DNA from: Hyaloperonospora brassicae | Lineage: Eukaryota; Oomycota; Peronosporomycetes; Peronosporales; Peronosporaceae | Direction of reading: 5' to 3' | Assembly: GCA_947650285.1 (NCBI GenBank) | Contig: CANTFL010000076.1 | Coordinates: forward strand, 1 to 64,000 | Length of the DNA stretch: 64,000 nt | In this document: one piece after another, positions 21,025 to 33,725 of the stretch | Position numbering within the stretch: the stretch's first letter is position 1 | Layout: the number at the start of each line of letters is the position of its first letter | Program-made: the position numbers and the translations under genes | Notes under the pieces: generated by a model | Database searches by the model: none | The model's input: the letters and a program-made list of their open reading frames with translations, nothing else | Told to the model about the DNA's origin: nothing

Positions 21025-24000
21025 CCACCTGAATTGAGAATACATGAAGAAGGGCTTTAGAGACCGTTCGGTTCTTGTGAGTCTGAAGCTCACCTCGTAG
21101 GCCCTTGTTTTGGGTGACTTGAACTCGTAATCGTGGCATCAGGAGATAAATTGTAACGTTCGGGGTTGTGTAGACATAAAGTGGAATACTTCTATACATC
21201 TATGTGGAGGAGAAGATTCTACATAAGAATACTAAATATATTAGAGTGGGTTCGTGAACATTGCATGTAGGTGTTTCTGCGGCATTTGTCCAAAAACCTA
21301 CGTGAATACTTAATGGGGGCGTTGGTACTTTAACTGGCACGTTATAATTTTACAATACTGTAGTCAGGAGTCTCAAGACCACATAGACTGTCGGCTTATA
21401 GACAGGTAAGTCTCGAAACTCTCTTGCTTCTTATAAGGGAAAAGAAGAGGTATTTTTACAGCAAAGTCCATCTAGAAAGTCACATTGTATACTACTTCAT
21501 GTATCCTAACGACAAATGCGTCATGTAGCTACTCGCTCGCCGTCACGTAATGGCACACATCGACTAATGAGTGGAGTAGTGACGTATACCACCTTTGATG
21601 GTAACATACTTCGATATTAAATCTGTTAAATATATATTGAAGAATATTATTAGATCAGATAATATTCACGTTGACCCATCTGGATGTTAATGATATGCTT
21701 GAGGCTCATCCCGTTGTATAAACTTGAGATCACCAGTCGCTTCAGTGACCCATTAAAAATGTTATATTGACCGAGTGCCCACTTTCTCGATCAAAATGGG
21801 AAGGATGACACTTGATGAACAAATCCAGTGTATTTCCGAATGTCATCGTATGGTGAAACATTCCATGCGGTTTGAAAGCAAAGGTGTGATGAAGACGTCT
21901 GCGCGTCTGCTTGCAAATATCGATACGGCTTGTCAGGACATAACAACATGATAAGGTCTATTTATCGGATTCTAGGCATCCGGCAAGATCCGTCTTTCAT
22001 GATGTAAGCTAAATTACACCATGTGTAGCTAGTACACCCGCTGCATCTATTGCAGGTGAGAGCACTAAAAGCAACAATGGACCCGAACTGTAGATCATCA
22101 AATCTGGTAAGTCGATGCTTCATCCGACTCAAACTGTCTGCTAAGATTTTTAACAAGACGTATGATGTAGAGGCGACGACTCTTGAGTCTTGTCGTTGTT
22201 GTAGGTGTGGCAACATGAACGAACAGCTGTTCGGTATCTGACTCTTCAGACGACTTTTTTTCTGTATCAAGCCGTTCCCACTTGCTCGAGCGCAAGTAAC
22301 TGGCCAGCACGGTGAATGTGGTATTCGTTATAATGACAGACTCAGACCATGGTCATAGGAGACGAAGCGATCTGATTCATTGTGACGATCGTGCCGTGTT
22401 TTTCTACATCGTCATCACGCACAAGAAAAGAGGTCCCATTGTTTTGTGTGCAGCTCATTATACAATAATCTATGGGTGGCACTACAGCGGGATGTGAATC
22501 GATATTTAAACTGGATGTGGAATGGGGCCTACTTTGAGTGAAAAAGGTGTGCACTGAGCACGCCAAAATCATTCATCTCTTACTCAGGCATCAAGAGTAC
22601 AAAAAATACCGTATTTGGAAATGTAACGCATTTAATATAAGCGTAGATGCAAATTGGAGTTTATAAAATGTGAAGCCTTGATTAATAAACTTTCTGCAGC
22701 ACGCCATGAAATTCAGAATCATATTCGATCCAGTCACAGTATAAATTTCGCGGCCGCTTGAATAAAGCGTACTCGAGCCAGTCACATTAAAGATTTGCGA
22801 TCGCCTCGACAAGCAAATTTGACTGGCATCTCATGGGCTAAATGCTGTCAGAAAAGTTTGCTGACAACTTTTATCGTGCCCCTAAGGAAGAATTATTCAA
22901 GACTCAGCCTTCTTGGCACGCTTAAAACGCTTTGTATATGCAAGAACACTTGTCGTCTCGGCCAGAAAGACAGGATCGAAATGTCCCTTTGGACGTGTAG
23001 TAATGCGGGACGTAGCGACTTTTAACGCGCACCTATACGATCAGTCATGCGGGACGTAGCGATTACTAGAGCGATAACTATCAGGTAAGTAATGCTTGGT
23101 GTGTCGCTTTATGAAAAGCGGTTTAACGATTCGCAACATGAAATATGTCAATTTATTAGGTGCCCCTGGAAAATCCACAAATTAAAGTTTGACAATAGGG
23201 TTTGCCAACTTAGGACCAAATTATGTTCACTTTGCACTGCACCATCAAGTGCTCAACTTTCGTTGCTTAAGGGTATGAACTCCGACCTAGCTATATCAGG
23301 TGAAGAAGCCAACTTTGATTTTGCCACATAGCCGTTCCAAACTCGACCACTCGCACCAACAAATTACAACGTACGGTCTTTCGCACAATGTAAGTTTGAG
23401 ATGTCAATGGTGCTGCAGTAGGTCGATTTATGTAAAGTGACACCTGGTGAGGTCAACCTCAAGTAAAATACCGAAGTAATGGACCAAGCGACGTTCAATG
23501 TAAAGTCGTGAGGCGCTAATGATTATCTTTCTTGCAAAGTAAGACTCAAAGATGTCTTTACTTCCTTCGTCAAGTGAAGTGTATGATGCGTGGTTAAGAT
23601 TACAAGTTGTTCATATATACAGCCCTGTATAAGAAAATGTTTTATTTTTCGAAGAGTCAAATTTCATACGAAGTTAAGCGAAGGTGAGGATTCTTTACTT
23701 CACATTAGGCTAGTCACAGCGGCGAAGCAACTCGATCCGCTTGGCGATCCAGATAGAGAATACGACTTGGTGATCACGCTTCTTGATACCTGGGCAATTC
23801 GTACCGTCAATATGCTATAGAAGCGTGTTAATTAGTTTTAGTAAGTTTTCGTGAGATCTCGGCTAATTCATGACGATATATAACACACGAAAAGAAGTAA
23901 AACGACCGATGAAGCCACGCATCGTCATGGTCTATAATTTATTATAAGCAATAGTATTAGGCGCTAAGAAGAGCGGCCTGTGCAGAAGGCAAGCTATAAT

Positions 24001-27000
24001 GATTCTATAATTTATTATAGAAAATGCAAAATAAAGCTACACATATCGAAGTGTGCATCAACTCACCGCTTCAACGTCGCTGACACGTATCAACTTAACT
24101 TCTTTTTAAAATACAAATCGACCAGGACTGCTTTAATGCAAAGGAGTCAATACGTCAGATATAAATTGGCTAAGCTATTCTAAAAAGGATCGAGTTGCTT
24201 GTTTTTAATTCTCTCAAGTTACCAAAATAAACATGACATAAGTGAACCAATGCAATCTGCCAATGATGTTTGAAGTATGACAAACGATGACAAGCCACCC
24301 GATCAGGATATGAATGTATATAACATGCACATCTGGGAGTTACTCATCGCAAAATTGTAGATGCTGTGGTAAAATTAAGCCATTATTCCCCCGACCGTGT
24401 CCGACACACGGACCAGTACCACATAGGGTCGTTCGTAAATTATTGTCACAAAGACACATGGCAATGAAACGAGTATTTTAAAGTAGGGACATTAGCCTGC
24501 GAGGCCATTTGGAGAAACACTGAGCTTATGAAATTTAGGCAAGGAGAAGCAGAAATATCTATTAAGGTGACGGTGGATCAAAGAGCCGTCATTTTGTGAG
24601 ATCAAAATACAATCTACATCTATCAGGTGACGTGCAGTTCGTCGCCGAGATCTGTTAGCCCCGATAAAGGATTTTAAAAAAGGTCTTTAAGTACAAAACT
24701 GACACAATTCTTGCTTAATCGTTTCACCTCGACAATAGTTGTCATTTAAATACTATGATTACTTTTGAGCTCACTCAATACTTCGTGTAAAGCTTTTCGG
24801 TTCTGCGTAATTGCTTCAAGACTGGTAATTTTTTTTGTCATCAATTAGCTTGCAATATGTCGAAGTCTAGCTTTAATGATAGAGCGCGATGTGACATAAC
24901 TTAGTCAAGATAGCAAAGGTGAAATCACCCTTGACTGCTAAAACGAATTACTAGCTTCTTTGCACATTAAAATATTTAATCGTCCTGTAGTGGGGCGGGG
25001 TTCACAAAGTTAATGATGTTATCCCGTACACCATTTTCCGATCCGATTCTCCATTGTCCTCAAAGCCTACTATTTACTCTCCGACGATACCTATCGAGAC
25101 TGTAGATCATTGACAGATGGCGTCATTCAGTTGGTGATGTGGTGAAAAACGCGAGGTCACCTTCCTTTTTTCACTGCAAGTTTTTCAACAGGTAAAGAAA
25201 CGAATGTCGATCCGAGGTATGGATAGTCTATCGGGGTAGGGGATAATGATGGTACATTTGGGCGGCACAAGAATAGTAAACGATTTCGTGTATTATTAAT
25301 GCTTTGATTTTATACCTCGGTAGTACTAATTTACTTTTCTATGAGCGGACGAATAAGACACCATTTAATGGACCGAATAGACTTTACGCCTGTAGAAGGT
25401 GTAACCTTACACATAAGTGCTTGAATATAACTTAATTTCTATTATTATATAGAATGCACATTTGCCCAATGAAATACCGTAAGAGTGATTTGCTTTCCAT
25501 CCAGCAATATTGTTGACATTAAGTGCTGTTATTTCTATGAAATTTTTATCTTTCAACTTGTTTACTCTTCCGATAGTTAACGTATATTAGAAAACTAAAG
25601 GACGTCGACTCATATTCGTCATTATAAGGCTAAATTTATTCATAATCGTTTGTATGTTGCCCTCATTTTCAATCTATAGGTCTCACTTCTACCCCCAAAA
25701 CTAATCGGATACTCGATGTGAAGCCTTCCATTAAGGTGGATGTATCTAAACTATGCTAAAAATGTATCATGCTCTTACCGTGAGTCAATCGAGCCTGTAT
25801 GCTTAAGGATACGCCACACCATATTAGGGATGCGATAGATACGATTTATTATGATTTAAAAGTATTGTAGAAAACCTGTAAAAAACCGCAGAAATGTGGT
25901 CTTTCATTTTATTGCGATTAAGAGTAGTTTAATGTTCAATATCGAGACAAAATGATGTATTACAGTTTGTTTTTAATTAGTTAACTACGTAGATGATAAT
26001 CTTTAGCCGCCTGGTGATGTATATGATTTGTTATTCTAGGTGCTGAGGCCCTACGTTGGGATACAAAGACAGGTATTATTATGTGTACATCCCCCGCTAA
26101 TGTAAACATCTACTTTTAATCATCACAAGCTGCGATATCCATTGATAGATGTCAATCGTTTAATGACTTTTGGTCTGCGTTACCTCCGCTAAGAGCTGAT
26201 CATTGTGCAACATAGCCCTAATGGCTATGATAGGACAATCGAGTCACCATACTGTCTTTCCATGCAGTTGTTGAGAGTGAGTCAGATCACGAAGCAAATT
26301 GTACCTTTGGAATGATGCGGACCTAAGTTGAACATATTAAAGGATATGGTGATACATTCTATAAGGATCGAGTCGTCAAAGTCGAGTATCACCTCAATAA
26401 CTATTCAAAAAGTAAGAGACGTACTAATGACGATTCAGAAAGTATAAGGGGACATCACTTTTGCCGCAAATAGTCTTTGCATGCTCGTTAATCGTAGAAA
26501 TGAACAGGTTTCTGAGCACGACGATCAATTTTTAGCACTATGTAATTACGTCTACGATTCTGGGCGAAACAAGCTCGTGAATAGTAGTGCAATCTGCGCG
26601 AAGGGATACCCAAGCTGATAAAAGCTACGTGTGGCGACTTAATACAAATGTCACATCAGTATGCGAGTATCACAATGAAGCTGTTCAAGCGGTATCGTTT
26701 TAGTATATATCGAAAACGGTGTATAATTTGTATGAATATCGATTGTCGGTGTGGACGTAACATGTTATTAATTGTTTGTTTCAAACAAAGAGGGCACATA
26801 TCTAGTACATTATTGTCGGGGATGTATCGGCTAACACAAGTGAAGACAATCATTCCCATCATATTTACGCTTTTGCTCTATATGGTCTACTAAACTTGTA
26901 GCAATAGATGGTAAAGAGTGCAAAGTATCCGGCATGTGATCCAATTCCAGATGAGCCGATTCACAATATTACCGATACATAGATAAAAAAACAGAAGCAT

Positions 27001-29709
27001 ATGGAAACTGTATGCTCAAGTGCTATGGTGCGAGAAAAATACAAATGATATCAACAATTTATAGATCTAGCAATGAAGGATTATTTTTCGTAGAGTCCCG
27101 TGTGGATTGAATACTACTATTCTACCCGCTTTGGTAGCAAACATCACAACCAACGCAACGCATTTTATAAAAGAAGTTGTAACATAAATAGCTTGAGACG
27201 ATCCATTACTTCAACACATTTGAAGAGCATAATAAACACATAAAAACTAATAGAGATGGAGGAAAATATGGTTGTTGATGGGAAATATCCAGTTCTATCT
27301 GGATTATGACAAATTAAACTTTTCGATTGTCTAGTGAGACCACATCGACGTCGTAATACACTTTTACAGTTACGTATTGAATCTGTCTATCCATATAGAA
27401 AATATAACACACACTGTATACACTACAGTTTTTGCCATTATAAATTTTCCTTTAGCCACGTCTCTAGACCTACCATCATATGATATGAGTATCGTGTTAT
27501 CAAAACAGCTTTAAGGCGCTCTGAAGCTCGAATCGTTCTAATAATCATCGCGCTGGACATAAATAAGATACGGTGCATAATTGCTACGATAATCTGACTT
27601 AACAAAAAATTTGCACCCGGAATGATGGTGTTGTGGTATAAGCCGCTGAAATATCAAGTGTACCACAAAGTAGAACAAATTAGTCTAAGGGAGCAGGTTC
27701 TGCCTGCATGCATGAATAATAATACAGGAAAAGATTAAAGGTAGTGTTACATCTTCACATCCTAAAGAAAGGTGTATGAAAAACTGTCTAATTTACTTTT
27801 GTACAATGGTTTGTTATTTGCAAAACGTCGGATATATGATGAGCTCAGTCTGTATTACAAGATCATAAGAGGATAGTCCAGCTTTACCATCTTTGGTGTT
27901 TGGTTGTTTTGGCTGTCTAAGCTTTTCGTGTGGCGTGTTGGTATACGGTAATCGTGCAGCTAGAACTGTACCCTTGTTCTCCCGCTTTGCAAAAGATTGA
28001 CGGTTTGCTCGAATTGCCACTACCATTTTTTGGCGCTGATGTTTGATCGTGATATCCACATTGAGGGACACTGCGCAATTACATTCCAAAAAAAACAAGC
28101 CAAAATGCAAAATAATGCTTGAGCACGCTATCGCGACTCATTATCACCATTAGATTATGCGGTCGCGATTCTAAAATTACCACTCTTCGCTTGATTGGTG
28201 CATGTTTGAAACGGAACACCTTTAACATACATATTATAGGCTACCTACACTATCGCAATTTGGTAGTGACTGTTATTTACACATGCACTACACGAGCCGA
28301 ATAAAAGAGCTAATTATAACGGGGTGAGCCTGCTACATGTCATTAGCCTGAATTGTGTCAATGTAACTGTTATTTTCGATTTAAATATTTGAACAATATA
28401 ACTCGTACGGATCAATATTGAAGGATTATTACCTTTTGAAGAAAACATTGAACACTGATCGACTAATGGCTGGTATAGGCCATTAAAATAAACAAACCTC
28501 ATTGATTGCTACTCGACGCGCGCGATGGATGGTTACCGAGACCTGCATTGGAATTTTGTCACTTTACATATCTTCAATACGATAAAAAGGATTATGAGAG
28601 AGACATGACTGTTTTACATTCACTCCTAGATGATGTTTAGGCGTTTCTTGATCACGTAGCTCTTGTACTCTACACGTAATGTGTTCGTGAAGTTTGGATA
28701 TACACACCCTTGTGCTGCATCGGTACAAAAGCTTATCCCTTTATCTGGTAAGTAGTTTATCTTATTACAAAAGTCCTTTCAATATGTATATGAAAGCAGG
28801 AAAAGTAGAAAAGCATATATAAATAGTAAAATATTTGATGCCTCATTCTATCTTCTCAAGAATATAATAAAGTACACAAGTCAAGTAAGGCTACCTACTC
28901 ACGAGTGATTGTCCGCGTCTAGCAGCGATCAGTGATTGATTTCGGTACATACTTTGGCCTGTATATGGCAAATATGTGGAGTAGTACCGATTTTTACCTT
29001 CGACTAGACGTATTTGAACATTTACTTTCTAACGTATTTGTTAGAAAAATAATATTGTGGGGCTTGCATATATCTCCATTTTAGATTCTAATGACATTCG
29101 ACGGGCTCACGTGTTACAAAGAATGACAGTCCTATATCGGAATGACATCCCCGCACGATATGGTGCTATGCAGCACAGCTTATGTCCTAATTTCGTTGAT
29201 CTCCTAGCAATTTTCTAGCCGATTTACAATGTTCGAGCAAAGCATAATTCTCATATCACTGAATAATACTGTTCTCGAGATTATGTTACAAAAGCGGAGA
29301 GGCAAAAAAGTTTGATTTGTGATCGAAGCTGGAGGGTATCGTTTCGTCATATTTGAAAACGTACCTTCGGGCAGATGTCGACGACTTGCCATTCGTTGTT
29401 TGATTTTTGATGCTTTTGAAACAGTCGTCTTTTGCTTCTAGTTTTTCGAGCTGGTCCACCTACTTAGTCGACACCGTCAGTAGTCTCCGCCGTGTTATAA
29501 CACCGAAACGCGGCCGATACGCGGCTGCAACAAACCGGTATATATGAGCCACCTGATGTCTGCGCCACATACCGTGACTGACACTTTAACTCGAAATACT
29601 AGAGTGACATTTATACATGCCATCCATTTCAGGTTCGTTCACTCGCAGCCTAATCAACGCAGTCAACAGCGTAAATGATCATTCTCGTAGCTTCGGCCGT
29701 AATTCGAAT
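21025..29709. other. AT-rich gene desert with decayed repeats
   Basis: Over 8.6 kb no convincing gene is seen. Stops are dense in all frames and the composition is visibly more AT-rich than the flanking islands. Small hints are: a 51-codon frame at 21796-21951 with a helix-rich look; the sequence ATGCGGGACGTAGCGA repeated at about 23003 and 23048; and a relic of the Gypsy LTR block at about 28505-28540 (ACTCGACGCGCGCGATGGATGG). The stretch probably consists of old transposon sequence mutated beyond recognition. Confidence 0.6.
28455..28545 (+). repeat. Decayed Gypsy LTR block
   Basis: It contains CTCGACGCGCGCGATGGATGG preceded by GGTATAGGCCATTAAAATAAACAA. The same two-part arrangement is found near 43190-43255 and, better preserved, in the LTRs at 5917-6978. 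The limits of the relic cannot be set. Confidence 0.45.
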
Positions 29710-32700
29710 CTATTCTTGTCCCTCCTTCAAAGTTCCCCTCTTGCGGTAGACTCGCTGCTGCCGCTTCTTCTTCTTCTTCTGAATCATATTGCCTCCGGTA
29801 TCGCCTTCACCGTCGCCCCGTACAGACGTCACGACTGGTACACGACCATCCACAGAGTCAATAAGAACTGATCCAGCGACTTGCTCTGCCTCCGTTTTCA
29901 TGTTTCCGCGCACTTTCTTCTTGCCAACTTCGTTTACGCGGCGAATATTGCCAGGCTCACTTTTCGCTCCAGAATTGACCTGCTGTGACGCCCCACCGTG
30001 CTGTTGCTGCTCCTTCCGATGGCCACTCAGTTTTACAACAGCAGCTTGTTGACCACTTGACAGCGCTAAATGGAGTACATGACGACGGGCATTTCGTTCA
30101 GCCGCACTCTTGTCAACCTGCTGAGCCCGATCACCAGCACCTTCAGAATTGTTGTCTTCACGACCGCCAGTTGCTGAGCACTTGCTTGTCGCATGTTTGG
30201 GCGATAGACACTGACGGCACGGTGGCGTAGCGAAATAAGTCTGGTGGTGAACCCATACTCGGCCCCCGCGACCATCCTCTGTCTCCCAATCTATTCGCGT
30301 CGTTCTGTATAGTCTGCGTGGTAACTTTTTGGCCTGCGTCCACAGCTCAACCTCCCACTGCTTCCCCGAGCTTTCCACGTCATGACCATCGCCGGCAGTA
30401 GAATCAAAACTTGTTGCTTCCACCACCTTGCCAACACTAACCGATGCCTGGAAGTCTTTGAACAACTGCTCAATCTCCTCCTTTGTCAACTTTTCGTCGG
30501 CGCTCTCTAACGACAATGAGAACGAACGCTTGGTCACATCTGCTTGTCGCTGACTTCGTTCGCTTTGCACCCCGTTCACTGGCGCAGCCGTTCCGTTCTT
30601 TTGCTTTGCCTTTCCAGCCTTTACCGCTTTGTCGGCAGGTTTATCAACGGCACAGACGTCGTCGATGAAGCTCCCACCTTGGACCAGCAAGCCGTGCGCG
30701 CGGCGGAGCTCGCAGATGATTCGCTCTTGTCCCTTGTATTGCAACACGCATCCTAGATCACGTCCGGTCTCCAATGGATCCTGAATGCTCAGCCGCCATG
30801 TCTTGGCCTTACGGCTGCCCCATTGCTGAAGTTTCAGCACAGGTGTTTCTGGCGATCGCACAGTCACGACGCGCTTCGCAAAATCGAATTGTGTGGCGTA
30901 AAATTCAAAGAAACCAACCAGCAGAGTTGCCAACGACACTCCTGAAACGTCACTCGCCAACGTAAGCTCATGGTGGCGCTGAGCGAGATCGCGGTCCTTG
31001 CAAAAAGCGATGTTGACACCGTTCACGTAGTCGGGCTCAACATGTGCATACTCCAAGAGCCTCGGATCTTGCAGATTTGGAAGTACGCGTACTACTTGCA
31101 GGTAAAAGATGCTCAGCAATACAAATGAATAGGAACTGAGAAACCCCATCGACGCATCGCTAATGCCCCGGCGCTTGACCCAGTGTTTCACAGCGAGCCC
31201 CAGAGAGCGCGCACGATCGTCGAAAGACGCGTACGCACGCAAGAGAGGCGTGTTGTGCGTAGCCAGCACATTCTCGAAGCACAAGTCGCACTCGTACTCA
31301 CAACCACTGGACTTGTGCAAGAAGCGGATGATAGGGACACGAGCGCCAGCTATCACGTGGCGCACCTCACACCCAACGAGGCGCTGAAGAATTTCACGGA
31401 CGCGATAAAGATCATTGGTGCGACGTTTGCTGGCAGCAATGACTGCTTTTAGATGCGCAGGTGCACCCTTGCTTGCAATGGCATCTTCCGGTAAATTCGA
31501 GAGTTCAGCTACAATTGCATTGTGCAGCATACGCATTTGACAGTGGAAGAACTCGAGCGAACAGCGTTGCTTAGCCACCTTATCACAGGTCGAACCCACT
31601 CGGTCCAGTTCGTTCAGTGCTTGTGTGAGCTTCTCGATGCCTGTTCGTACTAATGCACCTATCTCGGGTAGCTGATACACACCTCCAGCATCGCTTCGTG
31701 TATGTTCGCTTTCTCCAGGGCTTCCGCCTATCAAGCGCTGCAGCTCCCGTTTTCCAATTGCTTCTACTGACGGACCTACGTATTTTATACTGCTGCGACC
31801 ATTTGGAAGCAGACACATGTCCAGATCCGATCCCAGAGAGCCGTAGTGAGTCAAAGAGCTACCGTACAAGACCACATCGCAATGCCGCCACTGGCTCACT
31901 TCCCGTCGAAAAACTGTCTGAATATCTCGAGCTACTTGTAAACGACGCTTCTCCTCTTGCGGCCCAATACTCGACGATTCCACAATCTGCTGTAGCTCCA
32001 TGGACCATGCCTTTTCCGCATCCGACGGCACTGTCGTCACGTAAGCGGTAGATAGCGTCGGGGTTTGCGCTGACTCCGCCAAGAACGTCAAGAACGACTC
32101 TACCTGCTCACAAACTAGTTCTTCTGCCCCTTTTGTCGCATTCTTGCGCACTCGCATTCTCGCTTCACGCTTCTTGCGTACACTCCCTATTGTCGGGTCT
32201 GCTTCCACATGTTCCTCGTCTCTCAAGACCTCAATCCAGCGTCTCAGTACCACTTCATGGCCATTCGTAGCTCTGCTCAGTATCAGTTCCGTAGCGTTTT
32301 CCACCACTTCTGTCACAACAATCCTCTCAACAGTCTTCCTTCTCTTTGCATTAGACTTCTCAGCTGCTTTCTGCTGCTTCATCAACTCCAGTCTCGAGAC
32401 TCGCAGCACGTTGGTTGCTTGCTCCACAATCTCCTCCACAGACCATAAACACGCGTCTGCATCATCGTCGTTCTCCTCTTCCTCTGCACCCTCAATTACC
32501 TCCCGCTTTGAGCTTCGAGAAAGCTCCTGGCGCAGTTTACATTGAATCTGATACAGCGCAAACATCCGCTGAACGGCTTCCGCGGACTGGGGCGTCGTGG
32601 CATCCCCCACACCATTACAGCGACCCAAGAGCCAGTGCGCAAAGACCAAGTCACCCTTGCCTGCGTTGTACCACAGAGCGTCGTGGTAGTCGGCAACAAC

Positions 32701-32937
32701 AGCGGTCGAGTCTGCAATCGCAAGCTTCGACACCGACTTCGACCGGGCTTTGCGCGGCTTCTGCTTGCCCTGGAGCGACGCGAGCTGCAGCCTCGCGTCA
32801 TGTGAGACCTTCTGCTTGTTATGCGCGTGACGCCGACGCGGTTGTGGCGGTAACGGAGCCGCAGTGACTGACACAGACGCGTCCATCGGGCCAAGACGGC
32901 GACGAGATCGGAAGTGCGCCACCCCGTCCGGTCCCAT
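29710..32937 (-). CDS. Non-canonical poly(A) polymerase / terminal uridylyltransferase (Cid1 family)
   Basis: A 1075-residue protein encoded by one uninterrupted frame from the ATG at 32937. Around residue 360 is the nucleotidyltransferase signature GSSLTHYGSLGSDLDMCLLP, with the G-S helix and the D-x-D catalytic pair. The third acidic strand is YECDLCFEN near residue 550, after an insertion of about 140-190 residues. The central helical region (LAVKHWVKRRGI, GFLSSYSFVLLSIFYLQ) and the PAP-associated domain (VGFFEFYATQFDF, about 690) follow. A CCHC zinc knuckle CRQCLSPKHATSKC lies near residues 907-920, as in some metazoan TUT4/7 enzymes. Both termini are long, basic and low in complexity. 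It should add U or A to RNA 3' ends. Nuclear or cytoplasmic location is not decidable. Confidence 0.85.
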   Translation of the reverse strand: MGPDGVAHFRSRRRLGPMDASVSVTAAPLPPQPRRRHAHNKQKVSHDARLQLASLQGKQKPRKARSKSVSKLAIADSTAVVADYHDALWYNAGKGDLVFAHWLLGRCNGVGDATTPQSAEAVQRMFALYQIQCKLRQELSRSSKREVIEGAEEEENDDDADACLWSVEEIVEQATNVLRVSRLELMKQQKAAEKSNAKRRKTVERIVVTEVVENATELILSRATNGHEVVLRRWIEVLRDEEHVEADPTIGSVRKKREARMRVRKNATKGAEELVCEQVESFLTFLAESAQTPTLSTAYVTTVPSDAEKAWSMELQQIVESSSIGPQEEKRRLQVARDIQTVFRREVSQWRHCDVVLYGSSLTHYGSLGSDLDMCLLPNGRSSIKYVGPSVEAIGKRELQRLIGGSPGESEHTRSDAGGVYQLPEIGALVRTGIEKLTQALNELDRVGSTCDKVAKQRCSLEFFHCQMRMLHNAIVAELSNLPEDAIASKGAPAHLKAVIAASKRRTNDLYRVREILQRLVGCEVRHVIAGARVPIIRFLHKSSGCEYECDLCFENVLATHNTPLLRAYASFDDRARSLGLAVKHWVKRRGISDASMGFLSSYSFVLLSIFYLQVVRVLPNLQDPRLLEYAHVEPDYVNGVNIAFCKDRDLAQRHHELTLASDVSGVSLATLLVGFFEFYATQFDFAKRVVTVRSPETPVLKLQQWGSRKAKTWRLSIQDPLETGRDLGCVLQYKGQERIICELRRAHGLLVQGGSFIDDVCAVDKPADKAVKAGKAKQKNGTAAPVNGVQSERSQRQADVTKRSFSLSLESADEKLTKEEIEQLFKDFQASVSVGKVVEATSFDSTAGDGHDVESSGKQWEVELWTQAKKLPRRLYRTTRIDWETEDGRGGRVWVHHQTYFATPPCRQCLSPKHATSKCSATGGREDNNSEGAGDRAQQVDKSAAERNARRHVLHLALSSGQQAAVVKLSGHRKEQQQHGGASQQVNSGAKSEPGNIRRVNEVGKKKVRGNMKTEAEQVAGSVLIDSVDGRVPVVTSVRGDGEGDTGGNMIQKKKKKRQQRVYRKRGTLKEGQE

Positions 32938-33725
32938 GATTGGTACCCATCGAGTACAGTTTGAGCCAATCGGAGTGCAAAAGCTACAGCTCTACACCCG
33001 TATGCTCGAAGTGGTCGTAGCGATTGGTTAATAAACAAACCATCAGACTCGACAGCGAAGGCCGTCAACACTTTTGACAAAGCGCAGTCGCCTGTAACTT
33101 GAAGATGAGGCGATAAAGCGCCCCGAATGTTCGCGAGGCGTTTTGGCCACTGCAATGCTGGCGTGCTCTATGTGAAGTGTAACACCCGATCTTTGCGCAA
33201 CCGCAACCGCAAACGACTCGGTCGCAGGGAAGAGAAGGAGAAGGAGGAGAAGGAGACTCACACACTGGCTTCTACGGTTTCCTCCCACTTGATTGTAAAC
33301 CCGCTTGTTAAGTCAAATGTCGCCCGAATGTCTCGCTCCCTTGCTTGCTCGGACCCACTTTTTGGGGCACTACGTTATTACAAGTTGCCCACTTTGTTCG
33401 GCCCACGTCTTTTTGCGCTGTGACCGAGCGACCCATTTCGCCCATTCTGCGACGTTTTTTTGCGACAACGACTCGGCTACTGTTGGTCGGCTCAAGTCGT
33501 ACTTACTCGGCCCACAGGTGCACCAGCGTGAGCTCTTCGGCGTTTCGCACCAATCAGCAGTCGCGCCGTCTTCGGCCAGAGTTACACAACGGTCATTCCC
33601 ACAGTAGCGCCCACTGCGACTTCAGTTCACGACCAGCTGCGCTGGCGTCCGTCGAGCGACGTTGCCGAGCATTGAGGTGCATTGGCTTGCTTCCTTACGA
33701 GCGACATTGTCCGTGCTCCTTCGCG
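32938..33725. other. Divergent intergenic region
   Basis: It separates the minus-strand nucleotidyltransferase gene from the plus-strand zinc-ribbon gene and so should hold both promoters. A GAGAAG-type purine repeat lies at about 33228-33255. No extra gene is supported. Confidence 0.5.

Noticed and set aside
27814..28110. 98-codon minus-strand frame in the AT-rich desert
   Set aside because: Codon composition is ordinary, but there are no motifs, neighbours or splice sites to support a gene.
33043..33288. Minus-strand frame with a poly-Leu, signal-peptide-like start
   Set aside because: The Leu run comes from a GAGAAG purine microsatellite read on the other strand, the start is GTG, and the rest has no domain features.
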